Origin: Limibacillus halophilus
GTDB lineage: Bacteria; Pseudomonadota; Alphaproteobacteria; Kiloniellales; CECT-8803
Direction: 5' to 3'
Assembly (NCBI RefSeq): GCF_014191775.1
Contig: NZ_JACHXA010000005.1
Location: forward strand, 124,001-188,000
Length of the DNA: 64,000 nucleotides
Below the pieces are notes generated by a model that had not been told where the DNA came from, made no database searches, and was given only the letters and a program-made list of their open reading frames with translations. Each line of letters starts with the position of its first letter. Position 1 is the stretch's first letter. The position numbers were made by a program, and so were the translations under genes. Below are positions 7,355-17,112 of the stretch, one piece after another.

Positions 7355-8631
7355 TATCCAAAGAAATCCCTGACAGTTTGTAAGGCCTCAGCCAGGACAT
7401 CTACCTCGGCCGGCGTATTATACAAGCCGAAGGAAACGCGGGCCGTAGCAGATAGGCCAAAGCGATCCATGACCGGCTGTGCGCAGTGGTGTCCAGCGCG
7501 AAGGGCCACGCCGCTGCGATCTACAATCGTGCCGATGTCGTGCGCGTGCGCGCCCTCCAGCACGAAAGAAATGATGCCCGCCTTCTCCTTCGCCTTACCA
7601 ATGATCTGCAACCCTTCTATCGCTTCCAGCTTGCGCGTTGCGTAGGCCAGCAAGCCTTCCTCGTGTGCGGCAATGGCATTCATCCCGATGCTGTTCAGGT
7701 AATCGACCGCCGCGCCGAAGCCGACCGCCTCGATGATTGCGGGCGTGCCTGCCTCAAAGCGGTGAGGGGCGGCCTTGAACGTGGATTTCTCCAAGGTCAC
7801 CGTTGCGATCATGTCGCCGCCACCCTGATAAGGCGGAAGGCGGTTGAGCAGGTCTTTCTTGCCATAGAGCGCACCGATGCCGGTGGGCCCGTACATCTTG
7901 TGGCTGGAGAAAGCGTAGTAATCAGCATCCAGCTCCCGGACGTCGACCCGCATGTGCGGCAGGGCCTGGCACCCGTCAACCATCACCTGTGCGCCTGCGG
8001 CGTGCGCTTCCTGGATGATTTGCTTGAGCGGCGTGATGCTGCCGAGTGCGTTGGAAATATGAGTGACGGCTACTAGCTTCGTGCGAGGGGACAAAAGCCC
8101 GCGATAGGCGTCCATGTCGAAGTTGCCATCGTCGTCGATGGGCACGGCCTTGAGAACGATACCGCTGCGGTCCCTTAAGAACTGCCAGGGCACGATGTTG
8201 GAATGATGCTCCATCTCGGAGATGATGATTTCGTCGCCAGGCTGGACTTGGCTTGCAAAGCAAGCGGCCAGCATGTTGATGGCCTCCGTGGCGCCGCGTG
8301 TGAAGATGATCTCGTCGGGCGAGCCGGCATTGACGAAAGCCGCAACCCTCTCACGGGCCCCTTCGAAAAGGTCTGTGGCTTCCTGGCTCAGACGGTGAAC
8401 GCCCCGATGCACGTTGGAATAACTCTCCTCCATGACCCTGGTCATGGCATCAATGACCTGTCGTGGCTTCTGGGCGCTGGCTCCATTGTCCAGGTAAACC
8501 AACGGTCGGCCATAGACCTCTCGCTTCAGGATCGGGAAATCTTCACGCACGCGTTCGACATCAAAGGCTGCGATGGAGTTGTCGCCAGGTCTTGAGTCGT
8601 TCGGCAATGTCGGCGTTTTCAACAGGCTCAT
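7354..8631 (-). CDS. sufS: Cysteine desulfurase SufS
   Basis: PLP enzyme that takes sulfur from cysteine for Fe-S assembly. The 425-residue protein has the PLP lysine K245 (SSHKMYGP) and the active-site cysteine C383 in RAGHHCAQP, the short group II loop of SufS/CsdA rather than the longer IscS loop. The ATG at 8631 is chosen because AGGAGA precedes it and it overlaps the sufD stop as ATGA. An upstream in-frame extension inside sufD is not credible. It sits between sufD and the sufU-like gene. Confidence 0.95.
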   Translation of the reverse strand: MSLLKTPTLPNDSRPGDNSIAAFDVERVREDFPILKREVYGRPLVYLDNGASAQKPRQVIDAMTRVMEESYSNVHRGVHRLSQEATDLFEGARERVAAFVNAGSPDEIIFTRGATEAINMLAACFASQVQPGDEIIISEMEHHSNIVPWQFLRDRSGIVLKAVPIDDDGNFDMDAYRGLLSPRTKLVAVTHISNALGSITPLKQIIQEAHAAGAQVMVDGCQALPHMRVDVRELDADYYAFSSHKMYGPTGIGALYGKKDLLNRLPPYQGGGDMIATVTLEKSTFKAAPHRFEAGTPAIIEAVGFGAAVDYLNSIGMNAIAAHEEGLLAYATRKLEAIEGLQIIGKAKEKAGIISFVLEGAHAHDIGTIVDRSGVALRAGHHCAQPVMDRFGLSATARVSFGLYNTPAEVDVLAEALQTVRDFFG

Positions 8632-9965
8632 AGGTCTTCTCCTGTCATTGCCGCCAACTTGGCACCCAAACGGTCCGTCAGGCCGGCGCGCAGCGCAATG
8701 TCGCTGCAAAGCTCAACGGTATCGCGCAGAAATGCTTCAATCAGGAGCTTACGGGCCTGGTGGGGCGGAATTCCGCGACTGCGCAAGTAAAAGAGGGCGT
8801 CGGCATCCAGTTCTCCTACCGTTGCGCCATGAGAACACACGACATCATCGGCATAAATTTCCAACTCAGGCTTTGCATTGACCTCGGCCCCGCGTGACAG
8901 CAACAGCGCCCGATGAGATTGGTTGCCTTCTATTTTCTGGGCGTGCTTCTCAACTTTGATAAGCCCCTGGAAAACGCCGCGAGATTGCTGATCCAAGGCC
9001 CCCTTGATGACCTCGTCGCAGGAGGTGTGGGGCGCTAGATGATCGATTACGCTGGTAATGTCGCTGTGCTGGCGACCAGTTAGCAGATAGACGCCGTTCA
9101 GCTTGCAGGAAGAGCCTCCGCCCGCGAGCCGGATTCTGAAGTCCTCTCTCGCCACGGCAGCACCCAGAGCCAGCAGAAATCCCTCGTAACTCGCATCACG
9201 CTCGAGGCTTGCCTGGCTGTTCATAAAATAGTGGCTGCTGTGTGAAAGTTCTTGTAACCGCAAGTGCTTAAGAGCGCTTCCTGATGCTAAGCTAAACTCC
9301 GCGACGCCGTTTGAAAACGATGTGCCGCCCCCGAGATTTTGATGATGCTCAATCACGGTTGCCCGGCTGTTTGCCTCCAGCACCACCAACAAGCGTGGCT
9401 GGCTGGCCCGAACTTCGTTGGCCGCGGCGCTATAAAGGAAGATCAGTTCTACAGGTCGATCGAGTTCAAGACCTGAAGCGATCCTCAACACGGCGCCATC
9501 GGACAGAAAGGCGTTATTGAGGTCCAGCAGCGGCGCTTCCCGTTCTTCCGTTGCAATCTGCCCCAGTGAGCTTTGCAGCCATGCGGGTCGTTCGCCTTGG
9601 CTGATGATGCTCAAACCGTTGAGTGTCACCCCGTCGGGTATCCCGTCCAAACGGCTGGTTTGTTCTTGCAAGCGGCCATCGACGAAGACCAGCCTATAGC
9701 CGTGGGCATCATCGGCGAGGAGACTGGGAAGACGGTCGGGCAGGGCAAGCTCGGCCGAGCCGCCCGCATAATCCAGCTTGGCGAGTGCATTCAGGCTGGT
9801 GTACTTCCAGCTTTCCAGTTGCCGCGATGGCATACCCTTCTGGCGGAAGCGTTCAAGCGCTTGGTGCCGTGATTCGGCAAGCCAATCCTGGGCTGGAAGC
9901 GCGGCCGCTTCGGCACCAGCCCCGGATAGGGCGCCCATCAGTTTTTCTTCCACACTCGTCTGCAT
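8628..9965 (-). CDS. sufD: SufD, component of the SufBCD Fe-S scaffold complex
   Basis: Cytosolic beta-helix protein that pairs with SufB and binds SufC in the SufBC2D complex. The 445-residue product shows the C-terminal SufBD pattern (KLEIYADDVVCSHGATVG followed by FYLRSRGI), including the conserved His of SufD. The N-terminal region (SRQLESWKYT) is also typical. The ATG at 9965 is preferred over an in-frame TTG at 9998, although both ribosome-binding sites are weak. Its stop overlaps sufS. Confidence 0.94.
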   Translation of the reverse strand: MQTSVEEKLMGALSGAGAEAAALPAQDWLAESRHQALERFRQKGMPSRQLESWKYTSLNALAKLDYAGGSAELALPDRLPSLLADDAHGYRLVFVDGRLQEQTSRLDGIPDGVTLNGLSIISQGERPAWLQSSLGQIATEEREAPLLDLNNAFLSDGAVLRIASGLELDRPVELIFLYSAAANEVRASQPRLLVVLEANSRATVIEHHQNLGGGTSFSNGVAEFSLASGSALKHLRLQELSHSSHYFMNSQASLERDASYEGFLLALGAAVAREDFRIRLAGGGSSCKLNGVYLLTGRQHSDITSVIDHLAPHTSCDEVIKGALDQQSRGVFQGLIKVEKHAQKIEGNQSHRALLLSRGAEVNAKPELEIYADDVVCSHGATVGELDADALFYLRSRGIPPHQARKLLIEAFLRDTVELCSDIALRAGLTDRLGAKLAAMTGEDL

Positions 9966-10001
9966 AATCTTTTTTTCTTTCAAACCTCTATCGATCAACT
10001 T

Positions 10002-10751
10002 TCAAGCAGCGCTCTGCTTAAACTCCGCGTAACCGCTGGCCTCCAGCTCCTTGGCCAGTTCTTTGTCGCCGGAGCGAACGATGCGGCCTTGGGCCAGCAC
10101 ATGTACACGGTCCGGCACGATGTAATCCAGCAACCGCTGATAGTGAGTGATGATCAGGAACGAACGCTCCGGGCTACGCAGAGCGTTGACGCCCTCTGCG
10201 ACGGTTTTCAATGCGTCGATATCCAGCCCGCTGTCGGTTTCATCGAGAATGGCAAGGTTGGGTTCGAGCATCGCCATCTGCAGAACCTCGTTCCGCTTCT
10301 TCTCGCCGCCGGAAAACCCAGAGTTGACGGCACGCTTGAGCATGTCGTCTGACATATGAAGCTCCTTGCACTTGGCGCGCAGAATCTTGAGAAACTGCAT
10401 GGCGTCCATTTCGCCGTCACCACGCGCACGGCGCACCGCATTGACGGCTTCCTTAAGGAACGTCGAATTGAGCACTCCGGGAATTTCGACCGGGTATTGG
10501 AAAGCCAGGAAAACACCGGCGGCGGCGCGCTCCTCGGGCTCCATTTTCAGAAGGTTGGCACCGTTGAACAGAACCTCTCCTTCGGTTACCTCATAGCCTT
10601 CACGTCCTGTCAGAATGTATGACAGCGTGGACTTGCCTGAGCCATTCGGCCCCATGATCGCATTGACCTCACCGGCCGCGATCGTCAAGTCTATGCCTTT
10701 CAGGATTTCTTTCCCGTCAACGCTGGCATGAAGATTCTTTATTTCAAGCAT
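10002..10751 (-). CDS. sufC: SufC, ATPase of the SufBCD complex
   Basis: Soluble ABC-type ATPase that powers rearrangement of the SufBD scaffold. The 249-residue protein has Walker A GPNGSGKS (about 34-41), signature FSGGEKKRNE, Walker B LAILDETDSGLD and the H-loop ITHYQRLL. The EKKRNE signature extension and SDSGLD-like D-loop are characteristic of SufC and distinguish it from transport ATPases. It is 26 bp downstream of sufB and ends just before sufD. Confidence 0.96.
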   Translation of the reverse strand: MLEIKNLHASVDGKEILKGIDLTIAAGEVNAIMGPNGSGKSTLSYILTGREGYEVTEGEVLFNGANLLKMEPEERAAAGVFLAFQYPVEIPGVLNSTFLKEAVNAVRRARGDGEMDAMQFLKILRAKCKELHMSDDMLKRAVNSGFSGGEKKRNEVLQMAMLEPNLAILDETDSGLDIDALKTVAEGVNALRSPERSFLIITHYQRLLDYIVPDRVHVLAQGRIVRSGDKELAKELEASGYAEFKQSAA

Positions 10752-10777
10752 TTGATAGATTTCCCTAACCTAACTTA

Positions 10778-12235
<1,458 letters not shown>

Positions 12236-12252
12236 AAGTCAGTGCCTTCTGT

Positions 12253-12738
12253 TCAATCCGCGCGACCAGAGCTCTTGCCTGCCGAACTGGTTAAGGGGGC
12301 CGATACGGGTGAAACCGCCGGAAAATCAAAAAAAGATGCCGTCATCTCTTGCAGCGTCACCTCGTCCAACGCCGACTGTATGGCGTGATTGACCCTGTCC
12401 CACGTACCCCGCATCGGGCAGAGCGATTCAACGCCGCAGGAATCCGCCGACCCATCTACGCAAGCCGTCAGGGCAATTGGCCCTTCAATGGCCTCGATGA
12501 TGGCTGCAACGGAGATCTCCACGGCTGGCCGGGTCAAGGCGTAGCCGCCGCTGGCGCCGCGGTGAGACGTAATCAACCCACCCTTTGCCAGCAATGTCAG
12601 AACCTTTGAAACCGTCGGTAATGGAACGGCTGTATCCCTCGACAACTGTTGTGCAGAGAGTGTCGTCTGATCACCGCGCGTGGCCAGTTGTGTCATGACC
12701 ACGACGGCGTAGTCTGTCAGGCGATTCAGGCGGAACAT
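12253..12738 (-). CDS. Rrf2-family SUF operon regulator (IscR/SufR-like)
   Basis: Winged-helix transcription factor of the Rrf2 family, probably controlling the suf operon by sensing Fe-S status. The 161-residue protein has the Rrf2 helix-turn-helix (LSAQQLSRDTAVPLPTVSKVL) and the cluster-ligand region with C93, C101 and C107, spaced C-x7-C-x5-C, close to but longer than the C-x5-C-x5-C of E. coli IscR. This matches the SUF-system regulator subgroup of Rrf2 proteins. The ATG at 12738 follows GAGGA; an in-frame TTG at 12759 is less likely. As the first gene of the operon it is probably autoregulated. Confidence 0.88.
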   Translation of the reverse strand: MFRLNRLTDYAVVVMTQLATRGDQTTLSAQQLSRDTAVPLPTVSKVLTLLAKGGLITSHRGASGGYALTRPAVEISVAAIIEAIEGPIALTACVDGSADSCGVESLCPMRGTWDRVNHAIQSALDEVTLQEMTASFFDFPAVSPVSAPLTSSAGKSSGRAD

Positions 12739-13003
12739 CTTGTCCTCAATTCCTACCAATACGGTCGTGTATTACTCACTTATCGATTTCTTATCATAAA
12801 TCAAGAGTAAATTGGTATGAATTCAATGGAATCTTTCTTTCCTTTTAGGACTCTAGATGCATGCCGATGAGGTAACTCGCGTATTCGTGTCCAAAGGTTA
12901 CAGCCCATTCTATTGCACAAGTGACCCAGGGTAGAGACAGTGGCGGCGCGACGATTTGTCATAGCATTCCAAAGCAGAAAATACAGAACTGGAGCAATAC
13001 ACA

Positions 13004-13384
13004 ATGTCTGGACAAGGATTGGCACTTGCCGCCGTCATGCTTGTGGGAACGGCTTTCCTGCCAATTTCTGCCGGCGCGGCTGGGGACGCGGCGACGGGTG
13101 AGAAGCTCTTCAAGCGTAATTGTGCCGCTTGCCATACAACGGACGCAGGCAAGCACAGAGTGGGGCCAAGCCTGGCTGGGGTCGCTGGCCGCACTGCCGG
13201 TACTGCGGATGGATACCGGTATTCCTCTGCGATGGCCGGATATGGTGTGGTTTGGGATGCTGCAACGCTCGATACCTACCTGGCGGATCCACGCGGCACC
13301 GTGCCTGGAACCAAGATGACTTTTCGCGGTCTGAAGGAGCGACAGGACCGTGAAAATGTCATCACGTATTTGGAAACCCAGTAA
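13004..13384 (+). CDS. Class I c-type cytochrome (cytochrome c2/c552-like), periplasmic
   Basis: Soluble electron carrier. The 126-residue precursor has a signal peptide (about 1-25), heme-binding C40-A-A-C43-H44 and the distal ligand M105 (PGTKMTF). Length and the GPSLAGVAGR and YRYSSAM segments match mitochondrial-type cytochrome c2. It is followed 198 bp downstream by the P460-type gene on the same strand. An electron-transfer link between the two is possible but not shown. The ribosome-binding site is weak (GGAGCAATACACA). Confidence 0.9.
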   Translation: MSGQGLALAAVMLVGTAFLPISAGAAGDAATGEKLFKRNCAACHTTDAGKHRVGPSLAGVAGRTAGTADGYRYSSAMAGYGVVWDAATLDTYLADPRGTVPGTKMTFRGLKERQDRENVITYLETQ

Positions 13385-13411
13385 CGAGAGTAGATATCCG
13401 ATTGAAGACGA

Positions 13412-13447
13412 AGGCCGCCGATTGGTCGCGGCCTCGCGGTACCCGCG
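13412..13447 (+). terminator. Tandem hairpins after the cytochrome c gene
   Basis: Two perfect inverted repeats lie back to back: AGGCCGC / GCGGCCT (13412-13434, 9-nt loop) and CGCGG / CCGCG (13435-13447, 3-nt loop). They begin 28 bp after the cytochrome c stop. No U-tract follows, so this is not a classical intrinsic terminator. It may stabilise the 3' end or act with Rho. Confidence 0.35.
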
Positions 13448-13541
13448 AACTCTCTCACGACTTCGTGACGCAGCTTGATTTTCAAGCCACTGCGGGTCGC
13501 GCCTACGCTGAATGGGTGAACATTATTTTCCATAATCGATC

Positions 13542-13560
13542 ATTGACTGTGCTGGTCAAT
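13542..13560. promoter_or_regulatory. Inverted repeat upstream of the P460/CNPC gene, possible operator
   Basis: ATTGAC and GTCAAT form a perfect 6-bp dyad separated by 7 bp. It ends 22 bp before the ATG of the P460-type gene and just ahead of its GGGGAG ribosome-binding site. The spacing of the two centres (13 bp) suits a small dimeric regulator, though an mRNA hairpin is equally possible. No regulator is identified. Confidence 0.3.
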
Positions 13561-13582
13561 AGGTGGAAATCGGGGAGACATC

Positions 13583-14731
13583 ATGAGAAGCACTAAAGCG
13601 AGACTTTTGAACTCGACGGTCATGCCTTTGGCCTTAGCGGTTGGTGTGGCCGCGGGTGTCGGCGTAATCACAGTCGGATCGGTCATCGGTAGTACGGCAT
13701 CCCAGGCGGCGACAGCTACGAAAGTGCCTGTAGCAAAGGGGAGTTTGCCTCAAGCGCAACCAAAACCGCGGGCGCTTCAGCAGGCAGCCGGCTGCAATCC
13801 TTGCAATCCCTGTGCCGCTAAGACCTGTAATCCTTGCAGCCCTTGCGCGGCCGAGGGATGCAATCCTTGCAACCCCTGTGCCGCAGCGGCCTGCAATCCT
13901 TGCAATCCCTGTGGTGGTTGTAATCCCTGCGCCGCTGCCGGCGCGAAGAGTGCTTGCTTCGTGCCGCGACTGCAAAAGGCATCAGCTTGCAACCCCTGCA
14001 ACCCCTGTGCGGCCAAGGCCTGCAACCCCTGCAATCCTTGCGCGGCCAAGGCCTGCAATCCTTGCAGCCCCTGCGCTGCAGAAGGTTGTAACCCCTGTAA
14101 TCCTTGTGCGGCCAAGGCCTGCAACCCCTGTAATCCCTGTGCGGCCAAGGCCTGCAATCCCTGCAACCCCTGTGCCGCAGCGGCCTGCAATCCTTGCAAC
14201 CCCTGTGGTGGTTGCAATCCCTGTGCAGGCGGTGGCGTAGAGATCACGGATGCTGAAGCTGCGGCGGTCTATGGCTGCGCGATGGAAGAACTGCAAAAAG
14301 CCTATGGCAAGTCGGGCTCCGACATCGCGGCGTCCTATCAGTCATGGCGCCTTTACAGTAAGGTTCCCTACGTCTCCTTCACACACGGTGAACGCTACGT
14401 GACAAACTACGCGAACGCCGCGGCAAAAGCCTACGGTGCCTACGAAAGCTCCGGCGTGATGCCGGAGGGTGCAACGCTTGCTAAAGACAGCTTCTCGGTA
14501 ACAGCTGCGGGGCAGGTTAGTATCGGCCCGCTGTTTATCATGGAGAAGATGGGCGCCGGCTTCGCTGCCGAGACGAACGACTGGCGGTATTCCATGATCA
14601 TGCCGAATGGTGCGGTCTTTGGCGTCACCGGCGGCAAAGGGTCGGATAATGTGCAATTCTGCGCAGATTGCCACATGGCAACCGACACCGACTCAATGTT
14701 CTTCTTGCCCGAAGAATACCGGGTGAAATAG
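13583..14731 (+). CDS. Cytochrome P460-type heme protein with a large Cys-Asn-Pro-Cys repeat domain
   Basis: The 382-residue precursor has three parts. Residues 1-43 are a signal peptide or membrane anchor ending at SQA. Residues 71-214 are a repeat array of 11-residue units of the form [11 protein letters not shown], in two blocks separated by a short linker (about 120-135) and both ending in [14 protein letters not shown] count 38 cysteines before the C-terminal domain. Residues 215-382 resemble the cytochrome P460 family, with [19 protein letters not shown] and a C-terminal heme c motif C360-A-D-C363-H364 followed by [11 protein letters not shown]460 enzymes oxidise hydroxylamine or related substrates in the periplasm. 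The catalytic crosslinking Lys cannot be assigned by eye. The role of the CNPC array (metal binding, disulfide network or wall anchoring) is unknown. A GGGGAG ribosome-binding site precedes the ATG. Confidence 0.78.
   Translation: MRSTKARLLNSTVMPLALAVGVAAGVGVITVGSVIGSTASQAATATKVPVAKGSLPQAQPKPRALQQAAGCNPCNPCAAKTCNPCSPCAAEGCNPCNPCAAAACNPCNPCGGCNPCAAAGAKSACFVPRLQKASACNPCNPCAAKACNPCNPCAAKACNPCSPCAAEGCNPCNPCAAKACNPCNPCAAKACNPCNPCAAAACNPCNPCGGCNPCAGGGVEITDAEAAAVYGCAMEELQKAYGKSGSDIAASYQSWRLYSKVPYVSFTHGERYVTNYANAAAKAYGAYESSGVMPEGATLAKDSFSVTAAGQVSIGPLFIMEKMGAGFAAETNDWRYSMIMPNGAVFGVTGGKGSDNVQFCADCHMATDTDSMFFLPEEYRVK
13793..14224 (+). repeat. In-frame 33-bp tandem repeats encoding [11 protein letters not shown] units
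   Basis: The 432-bp tract inside the P460-type gene consists of 33-bp units encoding CNPC(N/S)PCAA(K/A/E)(A/G). There are four units in the first block (about 13793-13936) and seven in the second (about 13988-14224), each block closing with a GGCNPC variant. The order AAEG then AAAA or AAKA recurs in both blocks, so a segment duplication is likely. Synonymous third-base variation between units (tgc/tgt, aat/aac, cct/ccc) shows that the array is not freshly expanded. Confidence 0.9.
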
Positions 14732-14741
14732 CCACGTATCG

Positions 14742-15263
14742 ATGCTTACTGTCGGTATCGGCGATTCTGCGGCGGCAAGGGTTCATTTCCTTGCCGCCGT
14801 CTTCTTATCGGCCTTATCCCTAGTCATTCCCAATCATGGTCGAGCCGATTTTTCGGACGGCCTGGCTGCTTATGACGCCGGCCAATATTCACAAGCTGTT
14901 CAATTTTGGAATCCTCTAGCCTTGGCTGGGGACAGAGATGCGCTGGTGGCAATGGCGGAACTGTTGGAAAGGGGGCAAGGGGTAGGAAAAGACATTTCCG
15001 CTGCGCGTCGGTATTACCGTTTGGCGGCCCAGGCGGGCAGTGTCGTTGCGCAGATTAATCTAGCGGATTATCTGGAGCGGGGAGCAGGCGGCGAAGCCGA
15101 TTACGTAGAAGCACTGGTTTGGTACGGCATAGCCGCCCGAAAGAGGAACCGCTGGGCTTGCGCGCAGTATAATCGCTTGTACTTGGGTTCCGGCACGGTG
15201 GCGCGGCAAGCGGCTGATAACCTGCTTCAAGATATCCTCCGGGACTTTCCTGCCCTGCAATAG
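14742..15263 (+). CDS. Secreted Sel1-repeat protein
   Basis: The 173-residue protein has an N-terminal signal-like stretch (about 15-35, ending GRA) and two or three Sel1-type TPR repeats, seen as [38 protein letters not shown] and [10 protein letters not shown] segments. Sel1 proteins act as adaptors in periplasmic or envelope processes. It begins 10 bp after the P460 stop and may be co-transcribed. Its N-terminal repeat resembles that of the larger Sel1-SPOR protein at 38.3 kb. Specific function unknown. Confidence 0.75.
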   Translation: MLTVGIGDSAAARVHFLAAVFLSALSLVIPNHGRADFSDGLAAYDAGQYSQAVQFWNPLALAGDRDALVAMAELLERGQGVGKDISAARRYYRLAAQAGSVVAQINLADYLERGAGGEADYVEALVWYGIAARKRNRWACAQYNRLYLGSGTVARQAADNLLQDILRDFPALQ

Positions 15264-15315
15264 GCTGCTATTTGTTCCCCGGTATTCGATCCGATCTTAC
15301 AAGAGGAAAGCGCCA

Positions 15316-15948
15316 ATGAACCAGGGCGTCACTGTCATCGATCATCCGCTTGTTCAGCACAAGTTGACCTGGATGCGGCGCAAGGAAACCTCAAGCCCGA
15401 ACTTTCGAACCCTGCTACGCGAGATAAGCCTGCTAATGGCTTACGAGTTGACACGCGATCTACCTTTAACGGATCAGCCGATCGAAACGCCTGTGAGCGA
15501 AACCATTGGGCATGTAATCGACGGCAAAAAATTCTGCCTCATCTCCATTCTGCGGGCGGGAAATGGTTTGCTTGAGGGGATGTTGGACTTGGTTCCCAAT
15601 GCCGTTGTAGGACACATCGGCCTATACCGCGATCACGAGACACTGGAAGCGATTGAGTACTATTTCAAGGTGCCGGGCCATCTTGAGGAACGGCGGGTCA
15701 TCGTTGTCGATCCCATGCTGGCTACTGGTCATACATCTGTTGCCGCGATCACGCGTTTGAAGAAAGCCGGGGCGCAGGATATTCGCTTCGCCTGTCTGCT
15801 TGCAGCCCCCGAGGGCATCAAGGAAATGCGCGCGGCGCATCCCGATGTACCGATCTTCACAGCCTCGATCGATGAGTGTTTGAATGAGAACAGTTACATC
15901 GTCCCTGGGCTCGGCGATGCGGGCGATCGTATATACGGTACGAAGTAG
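15316..15948 (+). CDS. upp: Uracil phosphoribosyltransferase
   Basis: Converts uracil plus PRPP to UMP in pyrimidine salvage. The 210-residue protein has the PRPP-binding loop [12 protein letters not shown] (about 135-146), the SILRAGNGL segment and the C-terminal uracil-binding [22 protein letters not shown] ribosome-binding site precedes the ATG. It converges with the cdd-deoA-MFS operon, whose last stop codon begins at the very next base, placing all three salvage enzymes together. Confidence 0.97.
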   Translation: MNQGVTVIDHPLVQHKLTWMRRKETSSPNFRTLLREISLLMAYELTRDLPLTDQPIETPVSETIGHVIDGKKFCLISILRAGNGLLEGMLDLVPNAVVGHIGLYRDHETLEAIEYYFKVPGHLEERRVIVVDPMLATGHTSVAAITRLKKAGAQDIRFACLLAAPEGIKEMRAAHPDVPIFTASIDECLNENSYIVPGLGDAGDRIYGTK

Positions 15949-17112
15949 TCAGGCGTCGCCAAGGCGCCCACCAAGCTTTATCCAAAGGTGCCATATCACC
16001 AGGACCGCGATTAACGAAACCAATGTCATGGCATAATAGGCCGCGCTTGAGTAAGCGCTATAGAGTGTACCGGACAACAGCATAGCTAGGCCCATCGTTG
16101 CGCCAACGGCAGCAGAATAGAGGCTCTGCGCGCTGGCAGCCTTGTCTTCGGGGAGGAGATCGGACAGCAGATGCATGGTGCCGAGATGGGCCGCCCCGAA
16201 TGTCAGCGCATGAAGCACTTGGAAAAATGCCAGTGGTAGCAGCGAGTCGGTCAAACCCATCACTGTCCAGCGAAATACACCGGCAATTCCGGCGATCGCT
16301 AGAAAGCTGAGGGGGGATATATGGGTTAACAACCGACGGCCCAGGAAGAACAGGAAGATTTCTGCGATTACGCCTTCCGCCCAAAGCCCGGCCACCAATG
16401 TTTCGCTCATACCCACAGACCGCCAGTGTATGGCGGAGAAGGCGTAATAGACAGCATGGCTCGCCTGCAAGAGCGCTCCGGCGAGTAAAAGCCAAAGAAA
16501 GCCATTATGGCGGAGGAGGGAGAGCCAGCTACGCCGCTCAATGCTGGCTGCTCCTGATCGCAACGGCAGCAAGAGCACAGAGAATCCGGTAACTGCGATA
16601 CCTGCACAAAACACCCAGACGATAACATTGGGCCCCTGGGTCTCGACCGCGCGTCCGGTTGCCAGTACTGCCAGAATGAATGTTAAAGACCCCCAAAGAC
16701 GGGCGCGGCCGTAATCCATCCCACTTTGGCGAACCGCCCGCATCGCCTGGCTCTCGCCCAGGGGTATCAAGGGTTGAAACAGCGCAAACCCCAGAATCTG
16801 CAATGCGAGAAGCAGCCAATAGTTGTGGCTGAGTGCCATGGTCGCGATCAAACACAGGCTGCCAATTGCGCAAAAGGCGAGAAGTGCCCGAAGATTCCGG
16901 GACCGATCCGCCAGTGTCCCGGCGAAGGGTGTTGCCAAAATTTTTGCCCAAGTGGTGGCAGCCAGGAAAAAGGCGATCTCATTTGCGCTTAGGCCCTTGG
17001 AATCGAGCCAGATAGGCCAGAAGGGAAGTTGCACTCCTGCGGCAAAGAACAACGCGCCATAGTAGAGGCTAAATCTGGGCCCAGGCATTGCGACCGATTT
17101 AGAGATGCTCAT
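15949..17112 (-). CDS. MFS transporter (MFS_1-like/PPP family), possible nucleoside or nucleobase carrier
   Basis: Inner-membrane secondary transporter with about 12 hydrophobic segments in 387 residues. The loop between helices 2 and 3 has the MFS-type ATPFAGTLADRS motif. The sequence style fits the MFS_1-like group that includes HcaT and nucleoside:H+ symporter relatives. Its ATG at 17112 overlaps the deoA stop as ATGA, so it is translationally coupled to thymidine phosphorylase. That context suggests nucleoside uptake, which is inference. It ends immediately adjacent to the upp stop. Confidence 0.82.
   Translation of the reverse strand: MSISKSVAMPGPRFSLYYGALFFAAGVQLPFWPIWLDSKGLSANEIAFFLAATTWAKILATPFAGTLADRSRNLRALLAFCAIGSLCLIATMALSHNYWLLLALQILGFALFQPLIPLGESQAMRAVRQSGMDYGRARLWGSLTFILAVLATGRAVETQGPNVIVWVFCAGIAVTGFSVLLLPLRSGAASIERRSWLSLLRHNGFLWLLLAGALLQASHAVYYAFSAIHWRSVGMSETLVAGLWAEGVIAEIFLFFLGRRLLTHISPLSFLAIAGIAGVFRWTVMGLTDSLLPLAFFQVLHALTFGAAHLGTMHLLSDLLPEDKAASAQSLYSAAVGATMGLAMLLSGTLYSAYSSAAYYAMTLVSLIAVLVIWHLWIKLGGRLGDA

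Noticed and set aside
7486-8076. Antisense frame of about 196 codons opposite sufS
   Set aside because: It overlaps highly conserved sufS sequence completely and shows no family features.
13777-14247. Long antisense frame with repeated QGLQGLQ pattern
   Set aside because: It is the shadow of the in-frame CNPC repeats on the plus strand, where signal peptide and heme domain are present.
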